Origin: Stappia sp.
GTDB lineage: Bacteria > Pseudomonadota > Alphaproteobacteria > Rhizobiales > Stappiaceae
Assembly (NCBI GenBank): GCA_002722295.1
Contig: PBLF01000032.1
Location: 62,001 to 126,000 of the forward strand
Length of the DNA: 64,000 bases
Reading direction: 5' to 3'
The translations under genes and the position numbers were made by a program. Shown here one piece after another: positions 56,201 to 64,000 of the stretch. Every line of letters begins with the position of its first letter. Position 1 is the stretch's first letter. The notes beneath the pieces were generated by a model. That model was not told where the DNA came from. It made no database searches and saw nothing but the letters and a program-made list of their open reading frames with translations.

Positions 56201-56929
56201 ATGAATGACACCGGGCATCATATCCTTGTGGTCGACGATCACCGCGACATCCGGGAGTCGCTCGCACGCTACCTGCGCAAGAACGGCCTGCGAGCCTCGG
56301 TAGCGGAGAATGCCGCGCAGGCGCGCAAATTCCTCAAAGCCGCGGCCGTCGACCTCGTCGTGCTCGACATCATGATGCCGGGCGAAGACGGGCTTTCACT
56401 GTGCCGCCATCTGATGGAGAGCGAGTCCATTCCCGTCATCCTGCTCACCGCCATGGCGGAGGAGACCGACCGCATCATCGGACTCGAGATCGGCGCCGAC
56501 GACTATGTGACCAAGCCCTTCAACCCGCGTGAGCTTCTCGCTCGCGTGCGCGCGGTTCTGAGGCGCTCATCCCAGGTTCCCAAGGAACGGGATCCCGTCG
56601 AGACCGACTGCCTGTCCTTCGCGGGCTGGACCCTCGATGTGCCCCGGCGCCTGCTGACCGGAAGCGATGGCGTCGCCGTTCCGCTGTCCACCGGCGAGTA
56701 CCAGCTCCTCGTCGCTTTTCTCAAGCGCCCGCGCATGGTGCTTTCGCGCGACCAGCTCCTGGATCTCACGTCGGGCCGCAGCCCGGGTGTCTTCGACCGC
56801 TCGATCGACAACCAGGTCAGCCGGCTGCGGCGCAAGATCGAGGCGGACCCGAAAAACCCGGAGCTCATCAAGACCGTCTGGGGCGGCGGCTACACCTTCA
56901 CCTCGGACGTCGAGGGGGGCATCGAATGA
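56201..56929 (+). CDS. OmpR-family response regulator
   Basis: 242 residues. The receiver domain has HILVVDDHRDIRESLARYLR with the acidic pair, the phospho-acceptor Asp near 56 in LVVLDIMMPGEDG, and TKPFNPRELLARVRA. The C-terminal winged helix (about 140-235) ends with SIDNQVSRLRRKIEADPKNP and TVWGGGYTF, typical of OmpR. It overlaps the kinase gene by four bases and is divergent from the EF-hand gene. Confidence 0.96.
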   Translation: MNDTGHHILVVDDHRDIRESLARYLRKNGLRASVAENAAQARKFLKAAAVDLVVLDIMMPGEDGLSLCRHLMESESIPVILLTAMAEETDRIIGLEIGADDYVTKPFNPRELLARVRAVLRRSSQVPKERDPVETDCLSFAGWTLDVPRRLLTGSDGVAVPLSTGEYQLLVAFLKRPRMVLSRDQLLDLTSGRSPGVFDRSIDNQVSRLRRKIEADPKNPELIKTVWGGGYTFTSDVEGGIE

Positions 56930-58362
56930 CGCATTTCCGCCTGTGGCCACGCTCGCTCGGAGGTCAGCTCGTCGCCCTGCTTCTGCTGGCGCTCATCGTC
57001 TCCCAGGGCCTGACACTCTGGCTCTTCGCCGGCGAGCGCAAGGTTGCGCTCACGGAACTCGCGCGCAATGTCATCCTGTCGCGCACGAGTTCGCTGGTGC
57101 GATGGGTCGATGCCGCCCCGCGCGATCAGCACGCCGACATCATCGGCGCCGTATCCAGTCCGTTCCTGCGGTTCTGGATCACGCCGGAGGCCGCCCTCGC
57201 CAAAGGCGGAGAGCGGGAAACGGACCAACGGCTTGCCGAAATGCTTCAGGAGGAGATCGGCGACAACCGCGAGGTGCGCATCGACATCCTGCGCAGCCCC
57301 TTGCCCGATTCCGTGCGCGACCGGTTCAAGCGCAAGCTGAATGATCGGGATGAGGATGACGACGACCCGGACAAGGACGAGAAGAAGGACAAGCGCAAGC
57401 ACTCGCACCACTGGCGTGACGCGCCGACGTTCCTGACGGCGTCGGTACAGCTTGCGGACGGACGCTGGCTGAATGGCACCAGCCGTTTCCGCGTGCCCCG
57501 CAACACGCTCACCCCTGTCTTCGTCGCTCTTGGCATCATGGCCGTCGCGATCATCCTCATCATCGCCCTGAGCGTGCGCGGACTGACGCGTCCGTTGCGC
57601 GAGCTTTCCGCCGCAGCGGAGCGGCTGGGTCGCGGCGAAAGCATAGACCCGTTGCCCGAGCGCGGCCCGTCCGAGCTCACCGGAACGATCCGCGCCTTCA
57701 ACGAGATGCAGGACAGGCTGACCCGTTTCGTACGCGACCGGACCCGAATGCTCGGTGCGATCAGTCACGACCTGCGGACGCCGATCACCTCGCTGCGCAT
57801 TCGGGCCGAGTTCATCGATGACGACGAGAACCGGGAGAAGATGATCGAGACGCTGGACGAGATGCAGCGGATGGTGGAGGCAACCCTGGCCTTTGCCCGG
57901 GACGAGGCATCCCGCGAGGAAGCCTCGAGGGTCGACCTGGGAGAGTTCCTCGATTCCATCGCCGAGGACTATCGCGACATCGGTCAGGACGTCTCCTTCG
58001 CCCCCTTCGGGCACAGGCTGGTGACGACCTTCCGCCCGCTCAGCGTGAAGCGGGCGGTGCGCAATCTCGTCGACAACGCGGTTCGCTATGCGGGAGCCGC
58101 CGAGCTTTCGCTTCGCCAGCAAGGCGACACGCTTCAGATCCTCGTCGAGGACCGGGGACCGGGCATTCCCGACGACAAGCTCCGGGACGTCTTCGAGCCC
58201 TTCGTGCGGCTTGAGGAATCACGCTCCGAGGAGACCGGCGGCATCGGGCTCGGGCTCTCCATCGCCCGCTCGATCATCCACGCACATGGCGGCACCCTGG
58301 AGCTGGAAAATCGTATCGATGGCGGCCTGAGGGCGCGGATCACACTGCCGGCAGCACGTTAA
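56926..58362 (+). CDS. EnvZ-type sensor histidine kinase with acidic periplasmic insertion
   Basis: 478 residues. The first membrane helix is about 9-32 and the second about 194-218. The periplasmic domain between them contains a strongly charged run at about 140-165 (DRDEDDDDPDKDEKKDKRK, then HSHH). HAMP follows (LTRPLRELSAAAERLGRGE), then HisKA with His near 281 in AISHDLRTPITSL, and HATPase with DNAVRYAG, DRGPGIP and GIGLGLSIARSI. It is coupled to the response regulator gene. The acidic and histidine-containing loop could bind calcium or another cation, which would fit the divergent EF-hand gene; this is inference. Confidence 0.94.
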   Translation: MTHFRLWPRSLGGQLVALLLLALIVSQGLTLWLFAGERKVALTELARNVILSRTSSLVRWVDAAPRDQHADIIGAVSSPFLRFWITPEAALAKGGERETDQRLAEMLQEEIGDNREVRIDILRSPLPDSVRDRFKRKLNDRDEDDDDPDKDEKKDKRKHSHHWRDAPTFLTASVQLADGRWLNGTSRFRVPRNTLTPVFVALGIMAVAIILIIALSVRGLTRPLRELSAAAERLGRGESIDPLPERGPSELTGTIRAFNEMQDRLTRFVRDRTRMLGAISHDLRTPITSLRIRAEFIDDDENREKMIETLDEMQRMVEATLAFARDEASREEASRVDLGEFLDSIAEDYRDIGQDVSFAPFGHRLVTTFRPLSVKRAVRNLVDNAVRYAGAAELSLRQQGDTLQILVEDRGPGIPDDKLRDVFEPFVRLEESRSEETGGIGLGLSIARSIIHAHGGTLELENRIDGGLRARITLPAAR

Positions 58363-58506
58363 ACCGTTCAATGCGGCAGGAGCATTGTTCTCCAAGGAAG
58401 AGCCTTGCTCCATGCCTCTCTGTTTTCTTGATTCTCGGAGGTGCACGATCAACAATTGCGCCGGGTTGGCGTTCCGGATGGTCCCGGGCGTGAGGTGGGG
58501 GACAGC

Positions 58507-58956
58507 ATGGGTGGCCATCTATCTGGGCAAAACGGGCAAGGGCGCGGAAACCCCGAGGGTGAGAACGGCCTGCCCGCGAAGCGGCCGCGCACGGTGAAGC
58601 GCCCCGGGCAGGATCCTCGCGAGCGCAGACGCGCGCCCCGGGCCGAGGGGGAGCTCGACGTTTCGGTCATCACCATTCGCGGCCCCCTGCCCGGTCAGTT
58701 GCTTGATCTCAGCCTGACGGGCTGCAGCATGCTGACCCCCGGCCTTCCGCAATTCGCGATCAATGCGCGCATCGCCTTTCCCGCATACGGGCTCGAGATC
58801 CGCGCCGAGCGACGCTGGCTACGCGGGGACAAGTCGGGCTGGCGTTTTCTCTACAGCGACGATGAAAAGAAGCGCCTTGCGGATGCACTGACGGATGCCG
58901 TTGGAAACGGCGACGCAACCCGCTACGCAAAGCCCTATTCTCCCGACCGGAGCTGA
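58507..58956 (+). CDS. PilZ domain protein
   Basis: 149 residues from the ATG at 58507, with GGGGGAC upstream. RERRRAPR (RxxxR) and DLSLTGCSM ((D/N)xSxxG) form the c-di-GMP-binding motif of PilZ. The N-terminal 45 residues are disordered. It lies 144 bases downstream of the kinase gene and may share its transcript; a weak hairpin CAATGC/GCATTG at 58369-58387 lies between them. It would be a single-domain c-di-GMP receptor. Confidence 0.85.
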   Translation: MGGHLSGQNGQGRGNPEGENGLPAKRPRTVKRPGQDPRERRRAPRAEGELDVSVITIRGPLPGQLLDLSLTGCSMLTPGLPQFAINARIAFPAYGLEIRAERRWLRGDKSGWRFLYSDDEKKRLADALTDAVGNGDATRYAKPYSPDRS

Positions 58957-58983
58957 GGAGCCACATGCCGCGCCCTGACAACG

Positions 58984-59013
58984 AAAAAGGGGCGCGCCAC
59001 GGCACGCCCCTTT
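58984..59013. terminator. Bidirectional terminator between PilZ and glcB
   Basis: AAAAAGGGGCG ... CGCCCCTTTCATTTT, stem about 9 bp with A and T flanks on both sides, between convergent genes. Confidence 0.75.
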
Positions 59014-59037
59014 CATTTTCCACGTCCGGTGCCGTCG

Positions 59038-61212
59038 TCAGCCGCGAGCGGCTGCCTTCACTTCCAGACGACGGGCATGGAGGATCGGTTCGGTGTAGCC
59101 CGAAGGCTGGACCGTTCCCTTGAACACCAGATCACAGGCCGCCTGGAACGCGATGGACGCATCGAAGTCGGCCGCCATCGGCCGATAGAGCGGATCGCCG
59201 GCATTCTGGCCATCAACGACCGCCGCCATGCGCTTCATCGTTTCCATCACCTGTGCCTCGCTGCAGACACCATGACGCAGCCAATTGGCGATGTGCTGCG
59301 AGGAGATGCGCAGCGTTGCCCGGTCTTCCATCAGGCCGACGTTGTTGATGTCCGGCACTTTCGAGCAGCCAACGCCCTGATCGACCCAGCGCACCACATA
59401 CCCCAGGATGCCCTGGGCGTTGTTGTCGAGTTCGGCCTGGATTTCCTCCGCCGACCAGTTGGGGCGCTCGGCAACGGGAATCGAGAGAATGTCGTCGAGC
59501 TTTGCACGTCCACGCGAACGCAGTTCCTGCTGACGCGCGGCGACGTCCACCACATGGTAATGCAGGGCATGGAGCGTGGCTGCGGTCGGCGACGGCACCC
59601 AGGCAGTGTTCGCGCCGGCCCTGGGATGGCCGATCTTCTGCTCGAGCATCGCCTGCATCAGGTCGGGCATGGCCCACATGCCCTTGCCGATCTGGGCGTG
59701 ACCGGGCAGACCGCACTCGAGCCCGATGTCGACGTTCCAGTTTTCGTAGGCCTGGATCCAGGCGGCCGACTTCATGTCGCCCTTGCGGATCATCGGCCCC
59801 GCTTCCATGGAGGTGTGCATCTCGTCGCCGGTCCGGTCGAGGAAGCCGGTGTTGATGAAACACACGCGCTCGGATGCCGCGCGGATGCACTCCTTGAGGT
59901 TCACCGTGGTGCGGCGCTCCTCGTCCATGATGCCCATCTTCAGCGTGTTGGCGGACATGCCCAGCGCCGTCTCGACACGTGCAAAGAGCTCGTTGGCGAA
60001 GGCGACTTCCTCCGGCCCGTGCATCTTCGGCTTGACGATGTAGAACGACCCGGCGCGCGAGTTGCCGCGCCGACCGCCACCGCCCGGTCCGCCGGAGCCG
60101 ATGTCGTGCATGGCGATTGCCGCCGTCACCATCGCATCGAGGATGCCTTCGGGAATCTCGTTGCCGTCGGCATCGAGGATCGCGGGCGTGGTCATCAGAT
60201 GGCCGACGTTGCGCACCAGCATCAATGACCGGCCATGCAGGACGAGTTCACCGCCCTGTGCGGCAATGTAGGTGCGATCGCCTTCCATACGACGCTCAAC
60301 CGTCTTGCCGCCCTTCTCGAAGCGGGCCGCAAGGTCCCCCTTCAGGAGGCCAAGCCAGTTGCGATAGGCGACGACCTTGTCCTCGGCATCGACGGCTGCG
60401 ACGGAGTCCTCGCAGTCCATGATCGTCGAGACGGCCGACTCCAGAACCACGTCGGCGATACCGGCCGGATCGGTCTTGCCGATCGGGTTCTCGCGATCGA
60501 CGACGATCTCGATGTGCAGCCCGTTGCGACGAAGCAGGACCGCCGCCGGCTCCTCCGCGCTTCCCCTGAAGCCCACGAACTGCCTGCCATCGGCAAGTTC
60601 CATCTCGCCGCCGGCCGTGGACGCGACGACCAGCGCGCCATCACGCACGGCAAGTCCGGCCGCATCGCTCCAGGACCCGTCGAGGGGCACGCGCTCGTCG
60701 AGAAGCTTGCGCGCGAAGGTCACGACCTCCGCTCCGCGCGCGGCGTCGTAGCCGCCCGGCTTCGGCATGCTGCCCATTGCGTCGGTGCCATAGAGCGCAT
60801 CGTAGAGCGACCCCCAGCGGGCGTTGGCCGCGTTGAGAGCATAGCGGGCGTTGGTGATGGGAACCACGAGCTGGGGGCCCGCGAGTTCGCCGATCTCGGG
60901 GTCGACATTGCCGGTCGTCACGGTGAAGGCACCGTCTTCCTCGACCAGATACCCGATCTCCTTGAGGAACGCCTTGTAGGTGCCGAGATCGACCGGCCCC
61001 GGGTTGGCCCGGTGCCAATCGTCGATACGGGCCTGAAGATCATCGCGGCGGGCGAGCAACTCGCGATTGCGGGGCGCGAGATCGCGCAGGATCGCGGCCA
61101 GTCCCTCCCAGAAGCGCTCCGGCGTCACTCCGGTTCCCGGCAGGGCCTCCTCGGCCACGAACGCGGCGAGTTCCCCGTCAACCTTCAGTCCGGCAAGATC
61201 GATACGTTCCAT
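59038..61212 (-). CDS. glcB: Malate synthase G
   Basis: 724 residues from the ATG at 61212, the family length. Malate synthase condenses glyoxylate with acetyl-CoA to malate in the glyoxylate cycle. Features include [20 protein letters not shown], the catalytic-site [57 protein letters not shown] and the [18 protein letters not shown] segment, with the aspartate base in the C-terminal part. Isocitrate lyase is not in the window. It is single and divergent from the EamA gene. Confidence 0.97.
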   Translation of the reverse strand: MERIDLAGLKVDGELAAFVAEEALPGTGVTPERFWEGLAAILRDLAPRNRELLARRDDLQARIDDWHRANPGPVDLGTYKAFLKEIGYLVEEDGAFTVTTGNVDPEIGELAGPQLVVPITNARYALNAANARWGSLYDALYGTDAMGSMPKPGGYDAARGAEVVTFARKLLDERVPLDGSWSDAAGLAVRDGALVVASTAGGEMELADGRQFVGFRGSAEEPAAVLLRRNGLHIEIVVDRENPIGKTDPAGIADVVLESAVSTIMDCEDSVAAVDAEDKVVAYRNWLGLLKGDLAARFEKGGKTVERRMEGDRTYIAAQGGELVLHGRSLMLVRNVGHLMTTPAILDADGNEIPEGILDAMVTAAIAMHDIGSGGPGGGGRRGNSRAGSFYIVKPKMHGPEEVAFANELFARVETALGMSANTLKMGIMDEERRTTVNLKECIRAASERVCFINTGFLDRTGDEMHTSMEAGPMIRKGDMKSAAWIQAYENWNVDIGLECGLPGHAQIGKGMWAMPDLMQAMLEQKIGHPRAGANTAWVPSPTAATLHALHYHVVDVAARQQELRSRGRAKLDDILSIPVAERPNWSAEEIQAELDNNAQGILGYVVRWVDQGVGCSKVPDINNVGLMEDRATLRISSQHIANWLRHGVCSEAQVMETMKRMAAVVDGQNAGDPLYRPMAADFDASIAFQAACDLVFKGTVQPSGYTEPILHARRLEVKAAARG

Positions 61213-61548
61213 GATCCCGCTTGCTCCCTGGGCTCTTGCCCGGCTCTGCGGCCAGGCGCTGCGGCACTCTCCCCGCCGGCAAGCCGCACGGGGCATTCAA
61301 GTTGGCGCCATATTCGGAAAACACGCCTTCCCGGTCAATTATTCACAAATGGGAAGGACTTGATCCGCCATGGAAACAATCATCCTTCGAAGTTGCTTCC
61401 CTTGCATCCGGCCCGCCAATTGGACATAGGATAGCGCCTCACCGCGTCGCCGCCACTTTCCCGCCTGCCAGCGACCGCGCCGAACCGGGATGTCCATTCC
61501 GTGCCCGGACACATTCGGCAACTGTCTTCTCGAACCGCAAGAGCCCCC
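61213..61548. promoter_or_regulatory. Divergent region glcB / EamA transporter
   Basis: 336 bases without a gene. It must hold the promoters of both flanking genes. An AT-richer stretch around 61325-61360 (GGTCAATTATTCACAAATGG) is the best candidate for the glcB promoter. No clear repeat or hairpin was seen. Confidence 0.35.
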
Positions 61549-62469
61549 ATGGCCCGCACCGGAACCCTCGCCCTGACCAGCTTCTACTCGCGCCCGCTTC
61601 TCCTGCTGTCGCTCACGACACTCTTCTGGAGCGGCAATGCAATCGCGGGCCGGCTGGCGATCGGCGAGGTTTCGCCGCTTGCGGTGGTGTTCCTGCGCTG
61701 GATCGCGGTCTCGGCGCTGATGATTGCGCTCTACGGGCGCCAGACCGTGGCGGAATGGCCGCTCCTGAAGAAGCACCTGCCCATGATCGTCGTCATGGGC
61801 ATCTGCGGTTTCACCGCCTTCAACTCGCTTTTCTATATCGCCGCGCATGAGACAACCGCCGTCAACCTGGGCATCATCCAGGGAGCGATGCCCATGTTCG
61901 TGCTGTTCGGCGCCTTCGTGATCCTGCGTGCGCCGGTTCGCATGCTGCAGATCGTGGGAGCACTGGTGACCATGTCGGGCGTGGCTTTCATCGCTTCCCA
62001 GGGCGATTTCGCACGACTTGCGGAGTTCGAGGTGAACCCCGGCGACGGCCTCATGATCATCGCCTGTGTGCTCTACGCCCTTTACGCGGTTTTGTTGCGC
62101 AAGCGCCCGGCCGTATCCGGCCTCGTGTTCTTCACCGTTCTGTCGGTCGTCGCGGCTGTTTCCTCCCTGCCCCTCTTCGTTCTCGAGATTGCCCAGGGAA
62201 CACTGCAGATGCCCACGGCAAAGGGGTGGCTGATCGTTGCCTATATCGCGCTGTTCCCGTCCTGCCTGTCCCAGATCTTCTTCATGCGCGGCGTGGAGCT
62301 GATCGGACCGGGGCGTGCTGGTGTTTTCATCAATCTTGTGCCGATATTCTCGTCTTTGCTCGCCGTGATGCTGCTTGGCGAACCGTTTCACGGTTATCAT
62401 GCCATCGCGCTGACCCTGGTCCTGCTGGGCATCGCCCTGTCGGAACGGTCGAACGCGAAAAGGGGCTGA
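61549..62469 (+). CDS. EamA/DMT family transporter
   Basis: 306 residues from the ATG at 61549, ten hydrophobic helices. The two EamA repeats are visible: TLFWSGNAIAGRLAIGEVSPL to ALVTMSGVAFIA, and GDGLMIIACVLYALYAVLLRK to the end, with the LVPIFSSLLAVMLLGEP segment typical of the family. It is a drug/metabolite-type exporter of unknown substrate. It is on the same strand as the antiporter gene, 65 bases upstream. Confidence 0.92.
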   Translation: MARTGTLALTSFYSRPLLLLSLTTLFWSGNAIAGRLAIGEVSPLAVVFLRWIAVSALMIALYGRQTVAEWPLLKKHLPMIVVMGICGFTAFNSLFYIAAHETTAVNLGIIQGAMPMFVLFGAFVILRAPVRMLQIVGALVTMSGVAFIASQGDFARLAEFEVNPGDGLMIIACVLYALYAVLLRKRPAVSGLVFFTVLSVVAAVSSLPLFVLEIAQGTLQMPTAKGWLIVAYIALFPSCLSQIFFMRGVELIGPGRAGVFINLVPIFSSLLAVMLLGEPFHGYHAIALTLVLLGIALSERSNAKRG

Positions 62470-62534
62470 CGCGACAAACGGATACGAGGGGGAAGCCAAG
62501 GTGATGATCGGTCCGAACACGGGGATAAGGTCCG

Positions 62535-64000
62535 ATGGATAGCGCCGCGATGCAGTCACCGCTGCTGATCGGGGCGATCGCCGGCCTTCTCGTCATCATC
62601 TCCCTCATCCAGCCGCTTGCACGCCGCATGGGCCTTGCGCCCTCGGTCCTTCTGGCCGTGGTGGGCGTTGCCATCGGCTCCGCGGCGACCTGGCTGTTTC
62701 ACACCACACAGACCGACGCCTTCAACGAGATCGCGAACGTCTTCGTCAACCTGCCGCTCGACTCCAGCGGCATTCTCAATCTCTTTCTGCCGATCCTTCT
62801 GTTCCAGACGACATTGACACTGGACGTCAGGCGCATGGCCGAGGACGGGGCCGTCGTCTTCACCATGGCCGTCGTGGCGGTTCTCGTCGCAACGCTCTTC
62901 ATCGGCCTTGCACTCGCGCCCTTCGCCGGTCTTTCGCTCATTGCCTGCCTGCTGCTCGGCTCGATCGTCGCCACGACCGATCCGGTCGCCGTCGTCGCGA
63001 TCTTCCGGGACATCGGGGCCCCCGCGCGCCTTGCGCGTCTCGTCGAGGGCGAGAGCCTGCTGAACGACGCGGCCGCGATCGCTCTCTTCGTGCTGCTGCT
63101 CGATGCGCTCCTGTGGGACCAGAAGCCGACCGCAAGCGATGCCGCGCAGCTCTTTGCCTGGAGTTTCGCCGGAGGCATCGCGCTTGGCTATGCGGGCGGG
63201 CAGATCCTTGTTCGCCTGCTTCCGCTGGTACGCGAGTTCCGCCTCGCGCAGGTGACGCTGAGCTTCGCGCTGCCCTATCTGGTCTATGTCATCGCCGAGC
63301 ACATGGCCGGCGTTTCGGGGGTCGTTGCCGTCGTCACCGCCGGCATCGTCATCAACCTGGTCGGTCCCTCGCGCGTCACGCCGGACGGCTGGACCTATCT
63401 CAACGATGTCTGGGACCAGATCGCCTTCTGGGCCTCGTCCCTCATCTTCATGCTGGCATCGATCCTCATCCCCAAGCTGCTGGTCGAAGTCGGCTGGACG
63501 GATCTGGGCCTGCTTGCCATCGTCGTCGTCTCGGCCCTCGTCGCGCGTGGCGTCGTGCTGTTCGGCCTGCTGCCGCTCATGAGCCTGATGCGCATTTCCC
63601 AGCCCGTCAGTACGCCTTTCAAGACCGTCATGCTCTGGGGCGGGATGCGTGGTGCGATCACGCTCACGCTGGCCCTCGGCGTGACGGAGAACGCCGCCAT
63701 CGATCCGCAGGTGCAACGCTTCGTCGCCGTGCTTGCGACCGGCTTCGTGCTGTTCACCCTGCTCGTCTACGGCACCACCCTGAAGCCGCTCATAAAGGTC
63801 TTCGGGCTCGATCAGCTCTCGCCTCTCGACAAGGCGATGCGCTCGCAGGTCCTGGCGCTTGCCCTGTCGCGGGTGCGCGAGGGCATTTCAAATGCCGCCG
63901 AGGGCTACGGCATGAAGAGCGAGATCGCGGACAATGTCGACCGGCCCTACCGGGAGCGTCTCGCCGCCGAAAGCGAGGGAGCGGGCGACGGCGCCGAGAT
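62535..64000 (+). CDS. Na+/H+ antiporter, CPA1 (NhaP-type), C-terminal end beyond the window
   Basis: About 488 residues are visible from the ATG at 62535; the gene continues past 64000. Twelve or so membrane helices hold the family motifs: ATTDPVAVVAIFRDIG and EGESLLNDAAAIALF with the ion-binding Asp pair, and MLWGGMRGAITLTLALG. A charged cytoplasmic tail begins near residue 430 (SPLDKAMRSQVLALALSRVREG), as in long forms that carry a cyclic-nucleotide or regulatory domain. It would extrude Na+ for H+ and complements the Mrp system at 8-14 kb. Confidence 0.93.
   Translation, partial: MDSAAMQSPLLIGAIAGLLVIISLIQPLARRMGLAPSVLLAVVGVAIGSAATWLFHTTQTDAFNEIANVFVNLPLDSSGILNLFLPILLFQTTLTLDVRRMAEDGAVVFTMAVVAVLVATLFIGLALAPFAGLSLIACLLLGSIVATTDPVAVVAIFRDIGAPARLARLVEGESLLNDAAAIALFVLLLDALLWDQKPTASDAAQLFAWSFAGGIALGYAGGQILVRLLPLVREFRLAQVTLSFALPYLVYVIAEHMAGVSGVVAVVTAGIVINLVGPSRVTPDGWTYLNDVWDQIAFWASSLIFMLASILIPKLLVEVGWTDLGLLAIVVVSALVARGVVLFGLLPLMSLMRISQPVSTPFKTVMLWGGMRGAITLTLALGVTENAAIDPQVQRFVAVLATGFVLFTLLVYGTTLKPLIKVFGLDQLSPLDKAMRSQVLALALSRVREGISNAAEGYGMKSEIADNVDRPYRERLAAESEGAGDGAE

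Noticed and set aside
1..64000. CRISPR array, prophage, insertion sequence, tRNA or rRNA
   Set aside because: No spaced repeats, transposase, integrase, phage structural genes or tRNA-like cloverleaf were recognised by reading.

Overview
The window is high-GC chromosomal DNA from an alphaproteobacterium, most likely of the order Hyphomicrobiales (Rhizobiales). Supporting features are a MucR/Ros regulator with the Cys-x2-Asp zinc-finger variant, a DnaA-domain-IV-like protein paired with a DUF6456 protein, a DUF1491 protein, homospermidine synthase with a fold-III ornithine decarboxylase, a ClpS2-type adaptor, a Rhizobium-etli-type asparaginase and malate synthase G. A seven-gene Mrp antiporter and a second CPA1 antiporter fit a marine or salt-exposed lifestyle (Stappia/Roseibium-like); this is inference and the genus cannot be fixed from the sequence alone. 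I saw no rRNA, tRNA, insertion sequence, prophage or CRISPR array.

Layout. 1-7.6 kb: truncated chemoreceptor, sensor kinase/peptidoglycan-binding/DUF1491 cluster, SufE, DUF6456 + DnaA-like HTH pair, MucR. 7.9-13.9 kb: complete mnhABCDEFG (Mrp) operon in which every gene overlaps the next. 14.2-23.4 kb: MsrB, a large orphan membrane protein, a divergent XRE-cupin regulator / amino-acid ABC transporter / FAD oxidase locus with three matching operator-like sites, an alpha/beta hydrolase, an HxlR/quinone-reductase-like pair, and a SelW-like protein. 23.5-37 kb: lone HNH nuclease, UvrB, ClpS, oligopeptidase B, a second hydrolase, a frameshifted DUF3833-like gene, SodB, small housekeeping-type unknowns and a HerA/YjgR ATPase. 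37-43.9 kb: an inverse autotransporter with a beta-helix passenger, M20 dipeptidase, LOG protein, haloacid dehalogenase, branched-chain aminotransferase. 43.9-51.3 kb: MFS exporter, orphan LuxR-type regulator, DUF1131-like lipoprotein, a Tat-exported beta-helix protein, asparaginase + aminotransferase. 51.7-59 kb: homospermidine pathway (ODC then HSS) with a long ODC leader, a secreted seven-EF-hand protein divergent from an OmpR/EnvZ-type two-component system, and a PilZ protein. 59-64 kb: malate synthase G, an EamA transporter and a truncated Na+/H+ antiporter.

How the parts work together. The clearest functional units are the Mrp complex (sodium/proton exchange), the ABC importer plus oxidase under a PuuR-like cupin regulator (uptake and oxidation of an amino acid, polyamine conjugate or opine), the ornithine to putrescine to homospermidine pathway, and the EF-hand/two-component divergon, which may sense calcium or another cation at the envelope. 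Most of the window is ordinary core genome. The best candidates for undescribed biology are the EF-hand/kinase divergon, the inverse autotransporter with a beta-helix passenger, the three-site XRE-cupin operator array, and the DnaA-like/DUF6456 coupled pair.
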